NCBI GenBank assembly: GCA_012520295.1 | Contig: JAAYOP010000046.1 | Span: 1 to 48,081 of the forward strand | DNA: 48,081 nt | Reading direction: 5' to 3' | Source: Clostridiales bacterium | GTDB lineage: Bacteria; Bacillota; Clostridia; Oscillospirales; Oscillospiraceae | Part shown: one piece after another, positions 1-8,259 of the stretch | Numbering within the stretch: the first letter of the stretch is position 1 | Layout of the letters: each line of letters opens with the position of its first letter | Position numbers and translations under genes: made by a program | The notes under the pieces: model-generated | Databases searched by the model: none | Told to the model about the DNA's origin: nothing | What the model saw: the letters and a program-made list of their open reading frames with translations, nothing else

Positions 1-744
1 CTGGAAGGGCGTATCGCCCTGCTGGTTGACGGCTCACCCGATGCCCTCACCGTCCCCTATCTTTTTATTGAAAACTTCCAGAGCAGTGACGATTACTATA
101 TAAACTTCTACTATTCATCCTTTTTCAGGTTCACCCGCATATTGGTGTTTATAATCACCATATCCGTGCCGGGGTTTTATGTGGCTATTGTGGCATTCAA
201 CCACGAGATGATACCGACCCAGCTGCTTATAAACGCAGCCGCAGAGCGCCAAAGCGTCCCGCTGCCTGCCGCTCTTGAAGCCTTTATCATGCTCACGGTA
301 TTCAACATCCTCAGAGAGGCAGGCCTCCGGATGTCAGAAAATATAGGCCAGGCACTGAGTATTGTGGGAGCGCTGGTTATAGGCCAGGCAGCGGTTGAGG
401 CAAAGCTTGTGGCGGCACCTATGATAGTTGTCATCGGACTTACTGCCATCTCGAGCCTTGTTGTGCCGCGAATGAATTCCTCTTCTATTTTTATACGTCT
501 GTTCCTGCTTCTGCTTGCTTCGTGTTTAGGCTTTTACGGTCTGGTAATAGGCTTGTCAGCCGTACTGGTTAATATTCTGAATCTTCGCTCCTTCGGCATC
601 AGCCAGGTATCGCCTGTAGCCTCATTTAAACAGCAGAATATCAAGGATCTTTTTATAAGGGCGCCTATCGGTATTATGAAGGACAGGCCTGTCACATCAG
701 TAAACCCGGTTAGAATGGAAATCAAAAACAACGATGATGCTTAA
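1..744 (+). CDS. GerA-family spore germination protein, A subunit (5' truncated)
   Basis: The reading frame is open from base 1, so the window begins inside the gene and the true start lies outside. The 247 visible residues are the end of the first soluble region and the C-terminal membrane domain of a GerA/GerKA-type germinant receptor A subunit. They include the family signature around LLVDGSPDALTVPY, the PGFYVAI segment after the first membrane helix, and the EAFIMLTVFNILREAGLR stretch. Together with B and C subunits the A subunit forms the inner-membrane germinant receptor of spores. It overlaps the following C-subunit gene by 11 bases, and the B permease lies further downstream, which is a normal receptor operon. 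Confidence 0.93.
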   Translation: MEGRIALLVDGSPDALTVPYLFIENFQSSDDYYINFYYSSFFRFTRILVFIITISVPGFYVAIVAFNHEMIPTQLLINAAAERQSVPLPAALEAFIMLTVFNILREAGLRMSENIGQALSIVGALVIGQAAVEAKLVAAPMIVVIGLTAISSLVVPRMNSSSIFIRLFLLLLASCLGFYGLVIGLSAVLVNILNLRSFGISQVSPVASFKQQNIKDLFIRAPIGIMKDRPVTSVNPVRMEIKNNDDA

Positions 745-1882
745 AAGAGTATTTGTTTTCTTGGTAATCCTTTCATCAGTATTAACAACAGGCTGCTGGA
801 ACTACCGGAGCCTGAGCGATATGTCCATTGTCTCCGGAATGGCCGTAGACAAAAGCCCCGACAGCGAAAATTTCCGCCTGACCTTTGAATTGCTTGATAC
901 GGCAAAGCCTATAAAGGAACAGGGTGTGGATAATGAGATTGTTGTTTCGGAGGGCAAAACATTTTTCGATGCTGCCAGAAATGCAAAACGTCTGCTTCAC
1001 AACAAGCTCTATTTTGGCCACATGGAAACTGCTGTCATAAGTGAGGAAATTGCAAAAAGCGGGGCTCTTGCCCAATTGATAGACTGGTTTTTAAGGGATA
1101 TTGAGTTTCGAGAAACCCTTGATATCGTTGTGGCAAAGGGCATCCCTGCCAAAGAGATTTTTCATACTCATGGTATCAGCCAGCCCATTGTTGCCTATGA
1201 AATCGAGAGGATTATAAATCAGGACAGTAAAATAACAGCCTCTACAGTAGAAAAGCATCTTTACGAGCTGTATAACGAATTGAATATGGAAGGGATATGC
1301 CCCGTTCTCCCGGCTGTAAACATATTAACCATCGACGAGAAAAAAACCTGCCAGGTTGCCGGATGCGCGGTTTTTAAAGGTACCCGTCTTGCCGGCTACC
1401 TAACTCCGGAGGAAACCAAATACTATCTTTATGCCGTGGACAGGGTTGACGGCGGACTTCTGACCTTTCCGGCAAAGGGCAATGGGAAGGACGACACAAC
1501 ACTGGAGGTTATCGAAAGCAATACAAAAATCAGCTTTACCTTTAAAAAAGGTAAGCTTAAATTCAAGCTGGAACCAAAGGTGATTGCTTTTTTAGACGAG
1601 ATTGCAGAGCCTCTCGACTCCCTTGACGAGCAGAAAATAAAAGAGCTTACAAAAAATGCTGAGGTGAGTCTTTCCTCCCGTATCCGAAATGTGGTTAAAA
1701 AGGTTCAGGGAGAGTTCGGTTCGGATATATTCGGCTTTGGGAATATGATATACAGAAAAGACCCAAAGCTTTGGAAAAAGCTCAGGGAAGATTGGAGTGA
1801 AACCTTTTCAGGGCTGTCGGTGGAAGTCTCCTCCAAAATTGAAATTGTAACCACCTCCTGGCTCGAAAAAAAAGGTGTCTAA
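734..1882 (+). CDS. Ger(x)C-family spore germination lipoprotein, C subunit
   Basis: A 382-residue protein with a signal peptide ending in the lipobox LTTGC (Cys about residue 21), followed by WNYRSLSDMSIVSGMAVDK, typical of the Ger(x)C family. It is anchored to the outer leaflet of the spore inner membrane and forms part of the germinant receptor. It starts inside the end of the A subunit (ATGATG at 734/737), implying translational coupling. Length is usual for the family. The small membrane protein gene at 1885 follows after 2 bases. Confidence 0.93.
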   Translation: MMLKRVFVFLVILSSVLTTGCWNYRSLSDMSIVSGMAVDKSPDSENFRLTFELLDTAKPIKEQGVDNEIVVSEGKTFFDAARNAKRLLHNKLYFGHMETAVISEEIAKSGALAQLIDWFLRDIEFRETLDIVVAKGIPAKEIFHTHGISQPIVAYEIERIINQDSKITASTVEKHLYELYNELNMEGICPVLPAVNILTIDEKKTCQVAGCAVFKGTRLAGYLTPEETKYYLYAVDRVDGGLLTFPAKGNGKDDTTLEVIESNTKISFTFKKGKLKFKLEPKVIAFLDEIAEPLDSLDEQKIKELTKNAEVSLSSRIRNVVKKVQGEFGSDIFGFGNMIYRKDPKLWKKLREDWSETFSGLSVEVSSKIEIVTTSWLEKKGV

Positions 1883-1884
1883 CA

Positions 1885-2112
1885 ATGATGATGATGTTAA
1901 TAATAATTTTAATAATCCTGTTTGCCGCCATCATCATTTTCGATTTTTTGCCTGTTATTAAAATCCAGTCGAAAAGGGATAGCTTCATATATTGCGCTCT
2001 CCTGTCTATTGCCTTTTCTATCCTGTTGCTTTTTACTTTGGGTATAAAGATTACCGGGTTATTTGAACACATTAAAGATTTTTTTGCTGTTTTTACCGGT
2101 AGATTGGAATAA
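1885..2112 (+). CDS. Small two-helix membrane protein, probable D-type subunit of the germinant receptor
   Basis: A 75-residue protein with two predicted membrane segments (about residues 2-22 and 34-56) and a short polar tail. It starts two bases after the C-subunit stop with a run of four ATG codons, and precedes the B-subunit permease. Known receptor operons in Bacillus include a roughly 75-residue D subunit with two membrane helices that modulates germination, and size, topology and position fit. Assignment rests on context, not on a recognised motif. The TTAATAATAATT-rich 5' end makes the first residues very hydrophobic. Confidence 0.6.
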   Translation: MMMMLIIILIILFAAIIIFDFLPVIKIQSKRDSFIYCALLSIAFSILLLFTLGIKITGLFEHIKDFFAVFTGRLE

Positions 2113-2172
2113 ATTTCACTCCCGGTACATTTATCTTTGAAATACCTTTGAAAAATTTATATGGAGATAATA

Positions 2173-3273
2173 ATGCAAAACAATGTTTCCTCGCGAAGGC
2201 TCAGCAGCTTAATAATTGTGTTTATCCTCGGAGGCAGTATTCTTCTGGGAGGGTTAACAACTGTGGAGCAGGATACTTGGCTGTCCCTTATCCTGTCATG
2301 GGTTATTTTTCTGCCTCTGCTTATTATATATATAAGAGTTGTCAAACTGCATCCCGGCATGAATATATACGATATTATGGTCACCCTGTTCGGAAAGCAG
2401 GTGGGCAAACTCCTTACACTTGCAATGACCCTTTACTTCTTATATCTCTGTGCGCTGGTTTTACGCAACTTTGGTGATTTTATTTTTATAGTTTCACTGT
2501 CGGAAACTCCCCATGTGGTAATAATGATCTCAATGGTTGTATTAACCGCATATATGGCTAAAAGCGGTTTTGATATCCTGATGAAGTGGACTATTATCAC
2601 TCTGCCTGTCTATATCTTTTTAATAGCTTTTCCTGTTGTAATATCATTTGAAAAGCTGGAATTTTCAAATCTGCTTCCTTTCTTAAACCATCCCTTTAAA
2701 GAGATAATAAGGTCCGCTTTTGAATACTTTTCCTTCCCTTTTGCGGAAATCATCGTCTTACTGGGGATGTCGGACTCGTTTAAAAGCATTAAAAAGCCCT
2801 GCAAGGTTTATATCTGTTCAACTTTTATATGCCTGGTTTTTTTACTGGCCATAAACATAAGAAATATCTTGCTCCTTGGCCTGCCCATGGGAAAATCATT
2901 GTTTTTTCCCTCATATGTAGCAATACGTCTGGTTGACATGGCTGATTTCATGTCGAGAATCGAGGGCTCAGTGTCAACGAATTTTGTACTCGCCGGTACG
3001 GCTAAAATTGCGGTTTGCCTACTGGCAGCCTCAAAAGGAATGGCAAGTCTTTTCGGCATCGGGGACTACAAAAGGCTTGTCATGCCGGTAGCCATGCTGG
3101 CTCTGGCTTTGGCTACAATAGCCCATGACAGCACAATGGAAATGTTCGCCTTCTTAGCCTATTATCCTTTTTTCGCCTTTCCTTTTCAGGTTTTAATTCC
3201 TCTTCTGGTCTGGATTGCAGGCGAGATCAGACACCATAGAAACAAGAATAAGAGCACCCCGGCCCAGGCTTAA
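2173..3273 (+). CDS. GerAB/ArcD/ProY-family germination permease, B subunit
   Basis: A 366-residue, ten-helix membrane protein of the spore germination permease family (APC superfamily), thought to bind the germinant. The start at 2173 is preferred over the in-frame ATG at 2161 because GGAG at 2163-2166 sits 6 bases before it. The segment LILSWVIFLPLLI and the HPGMNIYDIMVTLFGKQVGK loop are typical. It ends the receptor operon; no strong terminator is visible right after it, and repeat copy A lies about 40 bases downstream. Confidence 0.92.
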   Translation: MQNNVSSRRLSSLIIVFILGGSILLGGLTTVEQDTWLSLILSWVIFLPLLIIYIRVVKLHPGMNIYDIMVTLFGKQVGKLLTLAMTLYFLYLCALVLRNFGDFIFIVSLSETPHVVIMISMVVLTAYMAKSGFDILMKWTIITLPVYIFLIAFPVVISFEKLEFSNLLPFLNHPFKEIIRSAFEYFSFPFAEIIVLLGMSDSFKSIKKPCKVYICSTFICLVFLLAINIRNILLLGLPMGKSLFFPSYVAIRLVDMADFMSRIEGSVSTNFVLAGTAKIAVCLLAASKGMASLFGIGDYKRLVMPVAMLALALATIAHDSTMEMFAFLAYYPFFAFPFQVLIPLLVWIAGEIRHHRNKNKSTPAQA

Positions 3274-3315
3274 GGCTTAACTCCGTAAAAGCTGATGCCA
3301 AAAAGGTGAAAATCT

Positions 3316-3405
3316 TTATAATGTCCACTGAATAAACGGGCTTTGCAAAACCCATTTGTAAAAAGAGGAGACTTGCTCCATTTGACATACATTGATTGAC
3401 TGCCT
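3316..3405. repeat. Dispersed intergenic repeat, copy A
   Basis: Begins with TAATGTCCACTGAATAAA and ends with the 19-nt core ATACATTGATTGACTGCCT (3387-3405), which is identical in copies B and C. The first part contains a near-palindromic stretch (GGGCTTTGCAAAACCC). No ORF is associated. See the repeat-family finding. Confidence 0.8.
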
Positions 3406-3407
3406 TC

Positions 3408-3718
3408 TCAATACTGTAGAGAAGAAATTGCCTCCCCCTGATGAAAAAAGGTCCGCGCCATCGCGGACCCCGGGCACAAAGTACCTCTATATTTAACAGA
3501 GGGCTCTCGGGAGGTTATATCCAGCTGCTCTTTTGAGAAAACCAGCTCGTCTTTATACTCCGGAACCACATCGCCCCAGTATACCCATGGGCTGACCCCG
3601 ATTAGTTCGGACATGGGATAAATACCGTAAAAATTCCCTCTCTTATCACTGCTGCCGAAGCCACAACTACAATAGCAATCAATCCTATTACCAGTCTCCT
3701 CTTGGTTATGTTTTTCAT
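3408..3718 (-). pseudogene. Small single-helix membrane protein broken by a frameshift
   Basis: An ATG at 3718 with GGAGG in front opens a 38-codon frame (3602-3718) encoding a charged start MKNITKRR and one membrane helix (about residues 9-25). That frame ends prematurely. Shifting by -1 at the T-run in GGAATTTTTACGG (about 3627) leads into a second frame that continues as a protein-like sequence (YGIYPMSELIG... SPWVYWGDVVPEYKDELVF...). The second frame runs through the hairpin terminator at 3444-3469, so its stop may also be displaced. Either a decayed gene, a sequencing indel in the T-run, or programmed slippage. I do not recognise the family. Confidence 0.5.
3444..3469 (-). terminator. 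Intrinsic terminator of the small membrane protein gene
   Basis: Perfect 8-bp stem GGTCCGCG/CGCGGACC with a 4-nt loop, followed on the minus strand by six T residues. Confidence 0.85.
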
Positions 3719-3981
3719 GATAACCTCCGGAAAACCCTTTTTTCATAAGACTTAACAAGCTCCATATTCATAGAATATACATATTATCCATGTATTCCAT
3801 GTTAGTGTAATTTTTAAAATAATATAGCTCCCCGTATTGCTTTTTGCCATAAAGAGTGCTATTATATTTTAGTATTTTTATACTGTTTTTTACAGTCTTA
3901 AAAATCCGGGATTGGCGAAAATATTAAGCCCCCAAAAGCGGAAAAGAACTATTAAGTAGCTATTAAGTAAAGGAGAAAAAT

Positions 3982-4806
3982 ATGAAAAGAATTCTATCAA
4001 TCATAGCGATCCTGGCACTTATCCTTACAATAGCAAGCGGATGCACCAAGAAAAAACCCGAAGGAGACACCAAAGACCCCGGAAATCAACCCCAGCAAGA
4101 GGTAAACATCGGCAAAGACAGTACGGAAGAAGAACGGGACAGCTGGATTACAGACGAGCCAGATTATTCCGATGATTTTGACGGCACTCCATCCGGAGGC
4201 TTCTCAAAATTCAGCGATGCAAAATATGCCGCCTATGACAGGATTACGGCTAAAATAGACGAAAACCCCGATTTGGTCTGGTATTCTATGACGTTGCTTC
4301 CCTTTACAATGATCGATCTCAGGATTGTGACCATTGCTGCTTTGACAAGCACTGACGAGGCAGCCATGGAAATGGCATTGTCTTTCTTTTTGGATAATGT
4401 GGACTTCAGCGTTTCCGGAGATACTTATACAATCAAATACTCCGACAGTGAGGGCAACACATATACCGACATCTGTACATATGATGCATCCAAGGACACT
4501 CTCAAAGCGACAACGATAAACAGCAGCGGCAACGAAACTCTGATATTTGAGTATGTTAAGATAGCCGAAGGCAGTTATGCCGCCCAGTACTATTTAGAAG
4601 AGGAGGGCGGCACCTACGAGATGATGGCTATATACTTTGATAATGACATAGTAGCTTTCGGAACAAAAGAAGGGGCCTCCAAGCCTCCATCCATATTTGG
4701 CAATTCCGGAATCGGGATAGATCTTGTCAAAGGCTGTGACAACTACTATATTCTTGACGGCGACATTTTTACCATTTTTGAGGAAGGTACCGAGTCTGTT
4801 TATTAA
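3982..4806 (+). CDS. Hypothetical secreted lipoprotein
   Basis: A 274-residue protein with a type II signal peptide (MKRILSIIAI..., lipobox IASGC with Cys about residue 21), then a lysine/acidic linker and a mostly beta-type acidic domain. No catalytic motif or known domain is recognisable. AAGGAG precedes the ATG. Just upstream, TATTAAGTA is repeated twice in tandem (about 3949-3969) with a third partial copy near 3922, possibly regulatory. It is a single-gene unit closed by a strong terminator. Confidence 0.8.
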   Translation: MKRILSIIAILALILTIASGCTKKKPEGDTKDPGNQPQQEVNIGKDSTEEERDSWITDEPDYSDDFDGTPSGGFSKFSDAKYAAYDRITAKIDENPDLVWYSMTLLPFTMIDLRIVTIAALTSTDEAAMEMALSFFLDNVDFSVSGDTYTIKYSDSEGNTYTDICTYDASKDTLKATTINSSGNETLIFEYVKIAEGSYAAQYYLEEEGGTYEMMAIYFDNDIVAFGTKEGASKPPSIFGNSGIGIDLVKGCDNYYILDGDIFTIFEEGTESVY

Positions 4807-4831
4807 AAACTGATTTCAAAAACTCTATGCA

Positions 4832-4871
4832 AATAAGTCGGGCACCGTTTTTTGTGCTCGACTTATTTTTT
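4832..4871 (+). terminator. Intrinsic terminator after the lipoprotein gene
   Basis: 14-bp stem AATAAGTCGGGCAC/GTGCTCGACTTATT (one G-T pair) with a T-rich tail. Confidence 0.9.
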
Positions 4872-4990
4872 GTTCAATGTTAAAATATACTATGGACTAA
4901 GCCCAGTTTAACGGTGTCTTCCAAATTTCGTAAAGGGGCAGAAAGCCATCGTGCAGAGGCGACAGGTGCCAATGAGGTGGAGGCGGTTAT

Positions 4991-5755
4991 GTGAAACATC
5001 AGCACTATATTGATCAGACAACAGGTGCGCAATTCAGCTGGGATTTCCTGCACCTTATTGACAGCGGCAGGCTGGAAGAAGATGATTTACACTGGTCCTA
5101 TATAAAAACAGTCAAAGAATATTTCCCCGATTCCAGGACTCTCCTGGATATGGGAACGGGCGGAGGTGAATTTCTCTCTTCTCTGACACCACTCCCAGAA
5201 ACGGTTTTCGCCACGGTAAGCTGTGAGTCCAATCTGGAAATCGCGAAAAAAAGACTTTCTCCCCTGGGAGTAAATTTGGTCTGTATACCTGAGAGCCCTG
5301 AGCCTCCTTACAATGATAACCTGCCCTTTGAAAGCAGTTTCTTCAATCTCATTATCAACAGGCACGAGGCTTATTGCCCCGGAGAAATAAAACGAATATT
5401 AAGAGGCGGGGGGTATTTTATAACACAGCAAATGGGTGCCCTGTCTCTCTGCAACCTTATCCTGGACCTGCCGGGTGAGCAGGCTGCTTTTCCTCACCGA
5501 AACCTTATGAGCGCCGTCACTGAACTGGAAGAGGCAGGCTTTAAAATACATAAGAAAAGAGAGCAGCTTGTTTCGGTCAGGTTTTATGATGTAGACGCCG
5601 TTGTTTGCTGTCTGAAAAACACGCCATGGCTGATATCCGGCTTCAGCCCCGACAAATACAAGCGTGAGCTCGGGTTTATCGGCAGCGTCATAGATTCAAG
5701 AGGGTTTTATCAGTCAATAAACCACTATTTTTTAATTATCGCGCAAAACTTCTGA
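4991..5755 (+). CDS. Class I SAM-dependent methyltransferase
   Basis: A 254-residue protein starting at GTG with GGAGG at 4979-4983. The Rossmann-type SAM motif I is TLLDMGTGGGEFL (about residues 50-62), with the acidic CES of motif II about 25 residues later and FNLIINRHE as the motif IV region. The family annotation is Methyltransf_11-like; the substrate cannot be deduced. It stands alone between two terminators. Confidence 0.85.
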   Translation: MKHQHYIDQTTGAQFSWDFLHLIDSGRLEEDDLHWSYIKTVKEYFPDSRTLLDMGTGGGEFLSSLTPLPETVFATVSCESNLEIAKKRLSPLGVNLVCIPESPEPPYNDNLPFESSFFNLIINRHEAYCPGEIKRILRGGGYFITQQMGALSLCNLILDLPGEQAAFPHRNLMSAVTELEEAGFKIHKKREQLVSVRFYDVDAVVCCLKNTPWLISGFSPDKYKRELGFIGSVIDSRGFYQSINHYFLIIAQNF

Positions 5756-5775
5756 GCCAGGCAACAAGGCCACGA

Positions 5776-5823
5776 GCGTTAAAAACAGCCGCTTCCCAAA
5801 AAGGGGGCGGCTGTTTTTAACGC
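5776..5823 (+). terminator. Bidirectional hairpin terminator
   Basis: 17-bp perfect inverted repeat GCGTTAAAAACAGCCGC/GCGGCTGTTTTTAACGC. The stem itself supplies the T-run in either direction. It separates the methyltransferase from the zinc operon. Confidence 0.85.
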
Positions 5824-5826
5824 ACA

Positions 5827-5847
5827 ATTTGAAAATCATTTTCAAAT
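5827..5847 (+). promoter_or_regulatory. Fur/Zur-type operator
   Basis: Perfect 10-1-10 palindrome ATTTGAAAATC/ATTTTCAAAT. Its core TGAAAATCATTTTCA has the 7-1-7 layout of Fur-family boxes (two symmetric differences from TGATAATNATTATCA). It sits immediately upstream of the -35 of the promoter driving the Fur-family gene and znu-like genes, so metal-dependent autoregulation is likely. Confidence 0.75.
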
Positions 5848-5848
5848 G

Positions 5849-5877
5849 TTGACAGGGTTAGCAGTATACTGTAAAAT
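5849..5877 (+). promoter_or_regulatory. Promoter of the zinc uptake operon
   Basis: TTGACA (5849-5854), 17-bp spacer, TAAAAT (5872-5877). Confidence 0.75.
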
Positions 5878-5925
5878 GAAAAGCGTTATCAAATTCATTG
5901 AATAAAAAGAAGGGAGGCCACCGCT

Positions 5926-6339
5926 TTGTCCAAACCCACAATATATAAAACCAAACAGCGCGAGGCAATCCTTAATTATATTGAAAAGAACAAGGAAAAC
6001 ATGATAACTGCCAGAAAGATCTATGACAGCTTTTTGAGTTTAAACAATCCCATTGGCATGGCCACAATATATAGGCGTCTTGAGGAGCTTACCGAACAAG
6101 GACTGCTCTCCAAGCACAATATCGAGGGTATTCCGGGGGCATGCTATCGGTATAAAAGCGATAAAGAGACAGAGGGGTACGCCCACCTGATGTGCGAGGA
6201 CTGCGGAAACCTGACTGATTTGGACTGCGATTTCATAAAAAGCATCAACTCGCACCTGCTAAAGGAGCACCGCTTCGGACTTAATCCCCACAAAACGGTT
6301 TTTTACGGAACCTGCAGGGAATGCATGGGGGAGAAATGA
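5926..6339 (+). CDS. Fur-family metalloregulator, probably Zur
   Basis: A 137-residue Fur-family repressor. It has an N-terminal winged helix (about residues 9-75, with NPIGMATIYRRLEEL as the recognition region). The C-terminal dimerisation/metal part carries two CxxC pairs (HLMCEDCG and GTCRECM) for structural zinc. Start is TTG with GGGAGG 8 bases upstream. It is the first gene of an operon with a zinc-type ABC importer, and a Fur-box palindrome precedes the promoter, so zinc sensing (Zur) is the best guess. Mn or Fe sensing cannot be excluded from sequence alone. Confidence 0.85.
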   Translation: MSKPTIYKTKQREAILNYIEKNKENMITARKIYDSFLSLNNPIGMATIYRRLEELTEQGLLSKHNIEGIPGACYRYKSDKETEGYAHLMCEDCGNLTDLDCDFIKSINSHLLKEHRFGLNPHKTVFYGTCRECMGEK

Positions 6340-6451
6340 CCCACCAATATATCACGGTGTGCCGCTCGCCGGTAAAAGCGGCGCCGCACGCAAGACTGGA
6401 ATATGGGATTTCCCCATCCCATTTCAACGCAAGCGGAATTTGAAGGCTGTG

Positions 6452-7477
6452 ATGAAAAAGACCATATCCATATCCCTTATTTTACTGCTCCTGTGCGGAC
6501 TGGCTTCCGGCTGCCGCGCAAGGGGCGGCAAAGACGCTGAAGACGAAAAAATCAGCGTGGTAACAACCATATTCCCACAATACGATTTTGTAAGGCAAAT
6601 AGCCGGAGAACATGTGGATTTGAAAATGCTGCTGTCCCCCGGCATGGAGCCTCACTCATATGAGCCTACCCCACAGGATATAAAGGATATCAGCTCCTGC
6701 GACATTTTTATATATGTGGGCGGCCATGGAGAAAAATGGGCGGAAAACATTTTGTCCTCAATGGATGCGGATGATATGACAGTCATAGCCCTTATCGACT
6801 GCGTTGAGCCGGTGGAGGAAGAACTGCGGGAGGGCATGCAGGACACAGACTCACATCATCATGACGAGGCCTTTCATGATGAAGATTTACATGGCAGTAC
6901 TACTCATGTAGAGGATTTACACCATGCCGGGCATGGTCACGACCATAAGGAATACGATGAGCATGTCTGGACCTCGCCTGAAAACGCAAAGCTCATCGTC
7001 CGGGCCATATCAGACGTGCTGATTGAAACCGACCCGTCCAACGCATCCTTATACAGGGAAAATACACAGGCTTATATCCAAAAGCTGGATGAGCTGGACA
7101 GGGAGCTAAAAGGCATAGTTGATAAAAGCAAGCGGAAAACCATAGTAGTTGGAGACCGCTTCCCCTTCAGGTATTTAACCGACGCTTACGGACTTGAGTA
7201 TTACGCGGCGTTTCCGGGCTGCGCGCCGGAAGCGGAACCCAGCGCCGCCACAATCGCTTTCCTGATCGATATTATAAAGGTCCAAGAAATTCCCGTGGTT
7301 TTCTGCATGGAGCTTTCAAATGAGAAAATAGCCGATATCCTGTGTGAGAGCACCGGAGCGGAAAAACTGACTCTGCATTCCTGCCACAACCTAACCAAAT
7401 CCGATTTTGAAGAGGGGTTGACATACCTTGAGCTTATGTATCAAAACGCCCAGGCCCTGAAAAAGGCCCTGGCGTAA
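6452..7477 (+). CDS. znuA: Zinc ABC transporter substrate-binding lipoprotein (ZnuA/AdcA type)
   Basis: A 341-residue cluster A-I (TroA-like) metal-binding lipoprotein. The ATG at 6452 directly precedes a signal peptide ending LASGC, and the in-frame extension up to 6359 has no signal features. Metal ligands are the family histidines (for example MEPHSYEPT and the H of EHVWTSP), and a His/Asp-rich loop (about residues 132-170, with HHHD and HGHDH) is characteristic of zinc rather than manganese binders. It is followed by ATPase and permease genes. Confidence 0.92.
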   Translation: MKKTISISLILLLLCGLASGCRARGGKDAEDEKISVVTTIFPQYDFVRQIAGEHVDLKMLLSPGMEPHSYEPTPQDIKDISSCDIFIYVGGHGEKWAENILSSMDADDMTVIALIDCVEPVEEELREGMQDTDSHHHDEAFHDEDLHGSTTHVEDLHHAGHGHDHKEYDEHVWTSPENAKLIVRAISDVLIETDPSNASLYRENTQAYIQKLDELDRELKGIVDKSKRKTIVVGDRFPFRYLTDAYGLEYYAAFPGCAPEAEPSAATIAFLIDIIKVQEIPVVFCMELSNEKIADILCESTGAEKLTLHSCHNLTKSDFEEGLTYLELMYQNAQALKKALA

Positions 7478-7548
7478 GCTCAGCTGCAGATAATACCTCT
7501 TAAAAATATTTAGTGCTTAATCATTAAAACAGAATGGAGGCAGTCGGC

Positions 7549-8259
7549 TTGGCACTACTCAGCTGCAGACATGTCTGCTTTGCATATGAAAGCAGCCATG
7601 TCTGCGAGAATATAGATTTTGAGATAAACGAGGGAGACTATCTTTGCATCGTTGGCGAAAACGGTGCGGGAAAAAGCACCCTTATCAAAGGTCTCCTGGG
7701 TCTCAAAGCACCCTGCTCCGGGAAAATAATCAGGTCCCCGGAACTGCGGGGAAATGAAATCGGCTATCTTCCCCAGCAGACATCCACCCAGTCCGATTTT
7801 CCGGCGGGGGTGTTTGAGGTGGTTTTGTCCGGCTGCCTGAACAGCCTGGGTCCCAGGCCCTTCTATCGGAAAAAGGACAGGGACAAGGCCTTAAGCAGCC
7901 TTGAAAAGCTGGGCATTTTAAATCTGAAAGACTGCTGCTACAGGGAACTGTCCGGCGGCCAGCAGCAGAGGGTCCTGCTGGCCCGGGCTCTTTGTTCAAC
8001 CAAAAAGCTCCTGCTTCTGGACGAACCCTTTGCAGGGCTTGACCCCCTCGTAACGGCCGATCTCTACAGCCTTATAGAGCATATAAACAGGGATATGGGT
8101 ATCAGCGTCATAATGGTTTCACACGACATCAAGGGCGTTGTAAAATACGCATCTCATATTCTCCACCTCAAAACAGTTCAGATCTTTTTCGGAAAAACCG
8201 AGGATTACCTGAAAAGTGATATTGGCAGCAGATTTCTCGGAGGGCAAGCGGATGATTGA
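7549..8259 (+). CDS. znuC: Metal ABC transporter ATP-binding protein (ZnuC type)
   Basis: A 236-residue ABC ATPase: Walker A GENGAGKST, Q-loop region YLPQQ, signature LSGGQQQR, Walker B LLLLDEPFAGLD, H-loop VSHD. TTG at 7549 is the likely start because GGAGG (7536-7540) lies 8 bases before it. The upstream ATG at 7534 would consume that ribosome-binding site and has none of its own. It overlaps the permease start by 8 bases. Confidence 0.92.
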   Translation: MALLSCRHVCFAYESSHVCENIDFEINEGDYLCIVGENGAGKSTLIKGLLGLKAPCSGKIIRSPELRGNEIGYLPQQTSTQSDFPAGVFEVVLSGCLNSLGPRPFYRKKDRDKALSSLEKLGILNLKDCCYRELSGGQQQRVLLARALCSTKKLLLLDEPFAGLDPLVTADLYSLIEHINRDMGISVIMVSHDIKGVVKYASHILHLKTVQIFFGKTEDYLKSDIGSRFLGGQADD

